From the NCBI GenBank assembly GCA_023271515.1, contig JALPXQ010000055.1:1-8679 (forward strand): a DNA stretch of 8,679 bases, written 5' to 3'. A program made the position numbers and the translations under genes. This DNA comes from Dehalococcoidia bacterium (GTDB lineage: Bacteria; Chloroflexota; Dehalococcoidia; SZUA-161; SpSt-899). Below are positions 1 to 5,441 of this stretch, one piece after another. The stretch's first letter is position 1; each line of letters opens with the position of its first letter. The notes beneath the pieces are model-generated. The model saw only the letters and a program-made list of their open reading frames with translations. It was not told the DNA's origin and did not search any database.

Positions 1-53
1 AGCTCTCATCCTCCTTGTTGCCCGAGTTACTCGGTGACTTCTATCGAAAGTCT

Positions 54-210
54 GTCCGCCTTGACCGCCGGTGAGGACTTCTTACCCGCAGGATGTTCTC
101 CCACTCAGGGATGCCTCATGAGCAGCACGTGAGGTTGTGCATCCACCCTGGTGGGAAGTTCTAATCACCAGGCGAGGCTGTTGGAACACCGGCGTCCAGG
201 GCCATCCCCA
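54..210 (+). ncRNA. Candidate IS110 bridge (guide) RNA in the left end
   Basis: In IS110 elements with a long left end, this region encodes a guide RNA with two internal loops that pair with target and donor DNA. Here a long interrupted stem can be drawn: 100-104 with 151-155, 106-109 with 147-150, 110-114 with 139-143, and 115-119 with 129-133, capped by a 9-base loop. A competing hairpin pairs CCTGGTG (147-153) with CACCAGG (166-172) around a 12-base loop. Stretches at 69-74 and 86-93 repeat the bases just left of the proposed core at each element end (CGGTGA at 32-37, CCGCAGGA at 1807-1814), as left target and donor guides would. Limits are approximate, the right guides were not clearly found, and the folds were drawn by eye. 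Confidence 0.35.
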
Positions 211-241
211 CCCCCGTTGGAAGGTTTCCTTCTAACGGGGG
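211..241 (+). repeat. Strong hairpin in the IS left end
   Basis: CCCCCGTTGGAAGG (211-224) pairs along all 14 positions with CCTTCTAACGGGGG (228-241), with one G-U wobble, around a 3-base TTT loop. It lies 109 bases before the transposase start. There is no T-tract after it, so it is not a standard terminator. It could be the 3' part of a structured RNA or a shield against read-through transcription into the transposase. Confidence 0.75.
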
Positions 242-262
242 AGCCTGGCAAAATCTGTGAAA

Positions 263-302
263 CCTGTTCCGGACAGGCCTGCCCCCCTGGTCGAGCCAGG
301 GG
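263..302 (+). repeat. Two further hairpins before the transposase
   Basis: CCTGT (263-267) pairs with ACAGG (273-277), and CCCCTGG (284-290) pairs with CCAGGGG (296-302). With the hairpin at 211-241 this makes three stems in about 90 bases of transposase leader. They are seen directly in the sequence; the role is unknown. Limiting transposase expression or stabilising the left-end RNA are both possible. Confidence 0.6.
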
Positions 303-349
303 CAAGCTCTTGGCGGGCCCACCGGTTCAGGAATATGAAAGGAGTGTCT

Positions 350-1684
350 ATGGCTGAAACACTTTATCTGGGTATCGATGTATCCATGGCGGAAAACACC
401 TGCTGCTTCCTTCTTCAGGATGGCACTGAAGCCAGACGACGCTTCACCGTGCCCAATAATCTCCCCGGTGCTGAGCAGTTGGTGGGAAATACCCTCGAAG
501 TGATGGAGCAATTCCGTCTGGATCGTCTCCTGGTAGGATTGGAAGCTACCAATCTTTACTGGTGGCATCTGGCCTGCTTGCTTCACTCCTCTCCCCAGCT
601 TTCCGGCTTCCAGCCACAGGTCTATGCCTTCAACCCCCGCTTGATCAAGGGTTTTAAGAAGGCCCTCTCGGACAAGCCCAAGAGCGATGTCAGAGATGCT
701 TATGTCATTGCCGAACGCCTTCGTTTCGGCCGACTCCCCTCCCCTTTTCTGCCCAATGAGCTGTATCAGCCCCTGCAGCGCCTGACACGCTTCCGCTGCC
801 ACTTGATGGACCAGATCACCAGGGAGAAGAACTACTTCCTCTCCTTCCTCTTCCTCAAGTTCAGCGAGTATCAGAACCTTGACCCTTTCTCCAACACCTT
901 TGGTGCTGCCTCCCAGGCAGTGCTCACCGACTATCTGACCGTAGACGAGATAGTAGCCACTCCTGTGGAGGAATTGGTCGGGCTTTTAGTCAGGGAGGGG
1001 AGGAATCATTTTTCCAGTCCTGAGGCGATAGCAGCAGCAGTTAAGATGGCTGCCCGGGATTCCTATCGCCCACATCCGGTCTTGAATGAGCCCTTAAACT
1101 TTATCCTGAGCACCACCATGGAGAATATCCGCACCCTTACCGGCCAGATTAAGACATTGGATAAAGCCATCGAGAGGGAGGTGCGGAAATTCCCCAATCC
1201 CCTGATCTCAGTGCCCGGCCTGGGGCCGGTATTCGTCGCCGGGATAATGGCCGAAATCCAGGATATCCACCGTTTCCCCGATCATGTGCCCCTGGCAAAA
1301 TTCGCTGGACTCTTCTGGCGCACCAGCGAGTCAGGCTCATTCCAGGCCCAGGAGACATCACTTGGCAAATCAGGCAACGCTTATTTGCGCTACTACCTCA
1401 TCGAAGCAGCCAACTCGGTACGGATGCACAATGCCGAGTATGGACGCTATTACCAAACCAAGTACGACGAGAGTTCCAAGCACAAACACAAGCGGGCGTT
1501 GGTGCTGACTGCCCGCAAGTTAGTGCGACTGGTTGATGCAATGCTGCGGCACAACCAGCTCTACGTCCCCCAGCCGAGGGATTCCGCCCAGGAGGTGAAT
1601 TATCGGCCTATGGTTAAGGCCCGGCCAGCCAAACAGCACCGTTACCGTCAGGTTCAATCCGGCTCTCTTGCACCCTGTGCTTAA
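350..1684 (+). CDS. IS110-family transposase (DEDD recombinase)
   Basis: This is a 444-residue DNA recombinase that would move the element, in this family with a guide RNA. The N-terminal RuvC-like DEDD domain shows D10 (in GIDVS), E65 (in GLEATNLYWW), and D113 and D116 (in KSDVRDA). The C-terminal Transposase_20 domain starts near residue 284 with SVPGLGPVFVAGIMAEI. It carries the Ser-Gly motif TSESGS (325-330), where S328 is the likely catalytic serine, followed by GKSGNAYLRYYL. All key residues are present and the frame is open, so the gene looks intact. At 444 residues it is longer than IS621 (326), with extra sequence between the two domains. The ATG at 350 is chosen because AAAGGAG (338-344) lies 5 bases before it; the frame stays open further upstream, but that stretch is hairpin-rich DNA and not transposase-like. 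Confidence 0.95.
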   Translation: MAETLYLGIDVSMAENTCCFLLQDGTEARRRFTVPNNLPGAEQLVGNTLEVMEQFRLDRLLVGLEATNLYWWHLACLLHSSPQLSGFQPQVYAFNPRLIKGFKKALSDKPKSDVRDAYVIAERLRFGRLPSPFLPNELYQPLQRLTRFRCHLMDQITREKNYFLSFLFLKFSEYQNLDPFSNTFGAASQAVLTDYLTVDEIVATPVEELVGLLVREGRNHFSSPEAIAAAVKMAARDSYRPHPVLNEPLNFILSTTMENIRTLTGQIKTLDKAIEREVRKFPNPLISVPGLGPVFVAGIMAEIQDIHRFPDHVPLAKFAGLFWRTSESGSFQAQETSLGKSGNAYLRYYLIEAANSVRMHNAEYGRYYQTKYDESSKHKHKRALVLTARKLVRLVDAMLRHNQLYVPQPRDSAQEVNYRPMVKARPAKQHRYRQVQSGSLAPCA

Positions 1685-1718
1685 GAGCTGAGAGATACTT
1701 TCTCTACTTCCCCTTTTT

Positions 1719-1737
1719 CTCGTGTGAAAAACACGAG
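1719..1737 (+). repeat. Right-end hairpin
   Basis: CTCGTGT (1719-1725) pairs perfectly with ACACGAG (1731-1737) around a GAAAA loop. CCCC (1710-1713) and GGGG (1737-1740) could extend it across the T-run. It lies 34 bases after the transposase stop. No T-tract follows it on the plus strand. On the minus strand it is followed by a run of A and then G-rich DNA, so it is not a convincing terminator in either direction. Confidence 0.6.
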
Positions 1738-1795
1738 GGGGGAGGTATTGCCTGAAGACACCCCTATTCTGTTTTTAATGTGCGATTATTGCCTC

Positions 1796-1801
1796 TTGAC
1801 A
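1796..1801 (+). promoter_or_regulatory. Outward -35 hexamer at the IS right end
   Basis: This is a perfect TTGACA pointing out of the element. In the inserted form the hexamer 17 bases on (ATCGAT, 1819-1824) is a poor -10. If the ends join as a circle at the CT core 38-39/1815-1816, the spacer is exactly 17 bases and the next hexamer is TATCGA (42-47), which matches 3 of 6. IS110-family elements are known to build a promoter at the circle junction. That this is one is inference. Confidence 0.4.
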
Positions 1802-1832
1802 TTACACCGCAGGACTTCATCGATGTTTCTGC

Positions 1833-2897
1833 CTAGAAGTAAACTCCTTTACCCGTCCCCCGGCATTCCTTTGCAGGCAAAACTTTTTCCACCGGCCAGG
1901 TTCCCGCCTCCCGGGAGGGCAGAATCACCGTCGCCCGGCCGGGCATGGTATCCTCATTTCTCTGATTTATACCATGAGTCTCGATGTCCACGCAATGTTC
2001 CCCTTCTTCATCCATATATTTCCGGGTGACTTTGCCCCGGAACCATACCGCATCCGTGTGGTAGACAAACTGGCGATACTGGGCCTGGCATGACTTAATC
2101 CTGGCATCGTCCCCCATCCAGTTGGTAAGCAAATTTATCAGCCAACCATGTCGCTGAACCCCTACATCATAGGCATACAGAGCGCCGGCGCCTTTAGCCG
2201 CGGCGTGCGAATAGTGCACGCCATAAATCGGTTCCCATGCCTTGGTCACCGGATCACGGAAGCCCCAGGCCGGATGCTTCCGGTAAAGACGGAGCTGAAC
2301 GCCGTGGGCGGCTATCTGCACCGGGACGGCACCGACGCAGTAAGCGATTATATCGGTCATGCCGAACGGGCCTTTCACCACCGGCTGTAGCTCATCGCCA
2401 ACCTTCACATCCTCCCAGTAGCGAGGATTGGAACCACGTATCTCCTCAGCCAGGCAATCTTCGTCTACCCTGGCAAGTTCCTCTTCGGTCCATGGATGAG
2501 GCAGCTTGATATAAGCTTGATATAGTCGTACTTGCCCTTCCCCTCAGCGGACTTCCCCCTCGCCGTTTGCCTTTCGTATCTTACCAGCATGGTATAACCC
2601 TTGCATACCAGCTCATCGCGCTGATTCCAGAATTCAACCTTCTGGTATTCGAAGGCCGTCCTGCCGGCGAACTTGCTTGGTTTCACGTCGAACCCCACGA
2701 AATAGCACCTGGGGGTGAACTTGTCATTGACATATATAGGTCTATAGAAGCTAAAATCGGTTGCTGAGTGATCGGCATGGATTCCAGGCAGGCCCTGTAG
2801 TACCCAGACCGGGAAAACGCTCATCACCCAGGCGGGAGAGGCCACCATTGCCCCGTACCTGGTCTGCTTGCCATACTCCTCCTCTCGATAAAGGTTT
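1833..2897 (-). pseudogene. FAS1-like/MaoC-type acyl dehydratase, frameshifted and 5'-truncated
   Basis: This is a remnant of a double hot-dog-fold hydratase of the FAS1-like dehydratase family, which acts on enoyl- or hydroxyacyl-CoA esters. The N-terminal half reads from LYREEEYGKQTRYGAM near 2895 through GLPGIHADHSATDF and PSKFAGRTAFEYQKVEFWNQ to YDYIKL. An 11-bp duplication then shifts the frame, and the first frame stops at 2465. In the second frame the protein resumes as YIKLPHPWTEEEL, then PRYWEDVKVGDEL, LLTNWMGDDARI and ATVILPSRE, to a normal-looking end at 1833. About the first 40 residues expected for the family are absent and replaced by carboxylase sequence. The native substrate is unknown. 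Family assignment is by recalled motif similarity. Without the two lesions the gene would have been a plausible partner of the adjacent carboxylase in branched acyl-CoA breakdown. Confidence 0.85.
2503..2524 (-). repeat. 11-bp perfect tandem duplication (frameshifting)
   Basis: AGCTTGATATA is repeated head to tail at 2503-2513 and 2514-2524. Removing one copy joins the two halves of the dehydratase in frame as DYIKLPHPWTEEEL, with no other change needed. Because 11 is not a multiple of 3, the duplication itself is the inactivating lesion. Confidence 0.95.
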
Positions 2898-3698
2898 CTT
2901 AACCTGATTGAGGTTAGCGACGACGTCCCTCACCCACCTGATGGCGTCATCGTCGTTAAGGGCGTAGTAGTCGGCGACGCCCGATATCCGGCAGTGGGTA
3001 TCGGCGCCGCCCAGCGTCTCGGAGTCCACTTCTTCCCCCGTAGCCGCCTTGACCAGCGGAGGGCCGCCGATGTAGATCGTCCCCTGCTTCCTCACCATCG
3101 CCGCATCGTCCGACATCGCCGGCATGTAGGCACCACCGGCAATACACATGCCCATGACGGCGCAGATCTGAGGAACCCCCTTAGCCGACAACTGAGCCTG
3201 GTTGAAGAAGAATCTCCCGAAATGCCTGGAGTCAGGGAAGACCTCATCCTGCATCGGGAGAAAGGCTCCTCCGGAATCAACCAGATAGATCGTCGGCAGG
3301 TGATTCTGCATGGCGATTTCCTGAGCCCGCACATGCTTCTTGACCGTCATCGGATGATATGAGCCTCCCTTTACGGTGGCATCGTTGGCAATGATCATGA
3401 CCTCTTTGCCACAAACTATGCCTATCCCGGTGATGATTCCGGCGGCAGGGACTTCATTGTCATACATAGCCCAGGCTGCCAGGGGACTCAGTTCAAGGAA
3501 GAAAGTATCCGGGTCACATAACCGTCTTATTCTCTCCCTGACGAAGAGTTTGCCCCTGGCCTCATGTTTCTCCCTCATATGTTTAGGGCCGCCCTGCTTA
3601 ACCTCCTCAAGCCTGGACCTCAGCTCCTCCGTGAGGGAGAGGTAGTGATCCCTGTTAGCTTTGAATTGATCGCTGTCTGTCTTGACCCGCGGTACCCG
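2892..3698 (-). pseudogene. Carboxyltransferase beta subunit remnant (methylcrotonoyl-CoA carboxylase type), N-terminal half
   Basis: The intact enzyme would transfer a carboxyl group from biotin to an acyl-CoA; the MccB type acts on 3-methylcrotonoyl-CoA in leucine breakdown. Motifs in order are RVKTDSDQFKANRDHY, EKHEARGKLFVRERI, FLELSPLAAWAMYD, ANDATVKGG, PMTVKKHVRAQEIA, YLVDSGGAFLPMQDEVFPD, GGAYMPAMSD and GGPPLVKAATGEEVDSETLGGADTHCRISGVADYY (written here with its middle as one block of the family signature, split at TGEEVD). After VVANLNQVKKP near 2897 the carboxylase similarity stops and dehydratase sequence begins in another frame. The roughly 230-residue C-terminal, biotin-binding domain is missing. 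At the 5' end no ATG, GTG or TTG occurs in frame between the argS antisense region and the ATG in PKHMREKH, so the native start is lost. MccB is favoured over PccB by the SGGAFLPMQDEVFPD and ELSPLAA motifs. Confidence 0.85.
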
Positions 3699-3727
3699 TT
3701 GACTCGTCCCCTCGGAATGTTTAGAAT
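3699..3727 (+). promoter_or_regulatory. Sigma-70-type promoter of argS
   Basis: TTGACT (3699-3704, 5 of 6 matches to consensus), a 17-base spacer, and TAGAAT (3722-3727, 5 of 6) form a near-ideal promoter. The expected transcript start, about 7 bases after the -10 box, is 3734-3735, which is the ATG chosen for argS. The promoter abuts the dead 5' end of the carboxylase remnant. It is not experimentally shown. Confidence 0.7.
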
Positions 3728-3734
3728 TAGAGAG

Positions 3735-5387
3735 ATGCTTAAAGAGAAAATCGCCGAGTTGCTCCAGCAAAGCGTTATCAGAGCACAGGAGGAAGAATTG
3801 ATCCCCTCGGTAGCTCTGCCCGATATTCTGGTCGAGCATCCCCAGAAGCCGGAGCATGGTGATTTCGCGACAACCATCGCTCTAAAGCTGGGCCGGGCAG
3901 CCAAAGCGAGGCCCCTGAGCATAGCTGAGGCCCTGGTGAAATTACTGCCCCCCATGGAGGAAATAGAGAGAGTCTGGGTGGTCCCACCGGGCTTCATCAA
4001 TTTCAAGGTTAGGGAGGACTGGCTCCGCCAGCAGGTTGATGAAATCCTGAGCCAGGGCGATCGCTACGGCGATTCGGGCTCAGGGCAGGGCTGCCGGGTG
4101 CAGGTGGAGTTTGTGAGCGTTAACCCTACCGGGCCACTGCATGTGGGACATGGTCGGGGGGCGGTTCTGGGTAGCACCCTGGCCAATGTCCTCAGCGCCG
4201 CTGGATATAGCGTGGAGAGGGAATATTACATCAATGATGCCGGGAATCAGATGGACAACTTCTACACCTCTCTCTATGCGCGCTATCGAGAGGTCTTCGG
4301 CCTTCCCGCTCAGATACCAGCCGAGGGGTATCGCGGAGAATATGTAATTCAGATAGCCCGCCGGATCGCTACGGAGAGAGGGGATGTCTTCTTAGAGAGC
4401 AAAGAGGGGATGAGAGAGATAGGCCGGATTGGGTCTGAGATGATAATTGACTCTATCAAGGATGATCTCCAGTTACTGGGTGTCCACTTCGACGTCTGGT
4501 TCAGTGAGCAAACCCTCTACGATTCCGGTAAATTTGAGCGGGTCCTGGCGATGCTCAAACATGATAACCATGTTGAAGAAAGGGATGGGGCGCTCTGGTT
4601 TGTCTCTACCGGAGTTGGCGAGGATAAGGACAATGTCCTGATTCGCTCCAGCGGAACACCCACTTACTTTGCCTCGGATATCGCCTATCATTACAACAAG
4701 TTTTTGGAACGCGGCTTTGATAAGGTCATTGACATCTGGGGCGCCGATCATCAAGGGCACGTCTCCCGGATGAAGGCCGCCATCAATGCCTTAGGTGTTT
4801 TGCCGGAGAGGCTAGAGATAATAATCTCGCAGATGGTTAATCTTCGCCGCGGCGAGGAGCAAATACGGGTCTCCAAGCGCACCGGGGATATCATCACCCT
4901 ACGGGAGGTGCTGGATGAGGTTGGCCCTGATGTCTGTCGCTTCTTCTTTCTGGCGCGGTCGGCAAACAGCCAGATGGACTTCGATCTGGAACTGGCGAAG
5001 AAAGAATCGATGGACAACCCGGTCTATTATGTCCAATATGGTCATGCTCGCATCGCCGGCATCCTGCGTCTGGCCGGGGAAAGGGGAATTGACTACGTAA
5101 GAGGCGATGTATCGCTCCTTAACAAGGATGCCGAACTGGGCCTCATCAGGAAATTACTCCTGTTCCCGGAGATCCTGGATCTGGTGGCCAGGAACCTCGA
5201 GCCTCATCATCTCCCCCACTATGCCCAGGACCTGGCCACCGCCTTCCATAATTTCTACGAGAAATGCCGGGTGATCACTGAGGATGAGCCGCTTACCCTG
5301 GCCCGGCTGAAGCTGGTGGAGGCAACAAGGATCGTCCTGGCCCGGACACTCCGCCTCATGGGGATGAAAGCACCGGAGCGGATGTGA
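3735..5387 (+). CDS. argS: Arginyl-tRNA synthetase
   Basis: This is a cytoplasmic class I enzyme that charges tRNA-Arg with arginine using ATP. At 550 residues it has a normal length. The N-terminal ArgS-specific domain spans about 1-85 (HPQKPEHGDFATTIALKLGR at 35-54). The catalytic Rossmann domain carries the HIGH signature as HVGH (136-139, in NPTGPLHVGHGRGAVLG), then YYINDAGNQ (164-172), SGTPTYFASDIAYH (306-319) and WGADHQGHVSRMKA (335-348). The KMSK loop is RVSKRTGD (378-385). The C-terminal DALR anticodon-binding domain follows and ends in KAPERM, as the family does. The ATG at 3735 is preferred over the in-frame ATG at 3717 because 3717 lies between the -35 and -10 boxes, with no Shine-Dalgarno sequence. 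The resulting mRNA would be leaderless. The gene overlaps no neighbour. Confidence 0.95.
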   Translation: MLKEKIAELLQQSVIRAQEEELIPSVALPDILVEHPQKPEHGDFATTIALKLGRAAKARPLSIAEALVKLLPPMEEIERVWVVPPGFINFKVREDWLRQQVDEILSQGDRYGDSGSGQGCRVQVEFVSVNPTGPLHVGHGRGAVLGSTLANVLSAAGYSVEREYYINDAGNQMDNFYTSLYARYREVFGLPAQIPAEGYRGEYVIQIARRIATERGDVFLESKEGMREIGRIGSEMIIDSIKDDLQLLGVHFDVWFSEQTLYDSGKFERVLAMLKHDNHVEERDGALWFVSTGVGEDKDNVLIRSSGTPTYFASDIAYHYNKFLERGFDKVIDIWGADHQGHVSRMKAAINALGVLPERLEIIISQMVNLRRGEEQIRVSKRTGDIITLREVLDEVGPDVCRFFFLARSANSQMDFDLELAKKESMDNPVYYVQYGHARIAGILRLAGERGIDYVRGDVSLLNKDAELGLIRKLLLFPEILDLVARNLEPHHLPHYAQDLATAFHNFYEKCRVITEDEPLTLARLKLVEATRIVLARTLRLMGMKAPERM

Positions 5388-5399
5388 GCTCCTGGCAAT

Positions 5400-5428
5400 T
5401 TGCAATTCTTAAGTGCACTTGATATAGT
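5400..5428 (+). promoter_or_regulatory. Sigma-70-type promoter of the mtaB operon
   Basis: TTGCAA (5400-5405, 4 of 6), a 17-base spacer, and TATAGT (5423-5428, 5 of 6) lie in the 54-base gap between argS and mtaB. The predicted transcript start near 5435 leaves only about 7 bases before the ATG at 5442, which fits the lack of any Shine-Dalgarno sequence there. This suggests mtaB and the two genes after it are transcribed on their own, with read-through from argS also possible. Confidence 0.55.
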
Positions 5429-5441
5429 AATTACGCATTGC

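Larger units (their letters stand above)
38..1816 (+). mobile_element. IS110-family insertion sequence (ends approximate)
   Basis: The element has one DEDD transposase gene, a long structured non-coding left end of about 300 bases, and a right end of about 130 bases. This is the layout of the IS110 group, as opposed to IS1111, where the long non-coding end lies downstream of the gene. No terminal inverted repeats were seen, as is usual for IS110. The ends are inferred from GACTTC, which lies at 36-41, 76-81 and 1813-1818. A CT core at 38-39 and 1815-1816 is proposed by analogy with IS621. An alternative left edge is the CT at 78-79. The element lies just past the 3' end of the dead dehydratase gene, so it interrupts no recognisable gene. 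The family is certain; the exact limits are inference. Confidence 0.6.
1685..1832. other. IS right-end non-coding region and flank
   Basis: No gene is seen here. The stretch holds a small hairpin AGAGA/TCTCT (1691-1705), a T-run (1714-1718), a stronger hairpin (1719-1737), and an outward TTGACA. It then reaches the proposed right end of the element at about 1814-1818 and a few bases of flank before the stop codon of the minus-strand dehydratase remnant at 1833. Confidence 0.6.

Noticed and set aside
257..349. N-terminal extension of the transposase from a GTG at 257
   Set aside because: The extension is translated hairpin DNA with no family similarity, and AAAGGAG at 338-344 fits the ATG at 350.
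1..349. CRISPR array or tandem repeat array in the left end
   Set aside because: The short repeats (GACTTC, CGGTGA) are irregular in spacing and few. There are no regular repeat-spacer units.
161..802. A 213-residue open frame on the minus strand across the transposase start
   Set aside because: It is antisense to the transposase and the hairpin region, has no recognisable domain, and its composition follows the sense gene's codon pattern.
3564..3734. Longer argS starting at 3564 or 3717
   Set aside because: The extension is antisense to the carboxylase remnant. The ATG at 3717 lies inside the promoter and lacks a Shine-Dalgarno sequence.
2751..3857. A single intact 368-residue carboxylase on the minus strand
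   Set aside because: Its first about 50 residues are antisense to argS and its last about 40 are out-of-frame dehydratase DNA. Only the middle is carboxylase.
5375..5392. GGAGC/GCTCC hairpin over the argS stop codon as a terminator
   Set aside because: The stem is only 5 bp and no T-tract follows it, so it is too weak to call.
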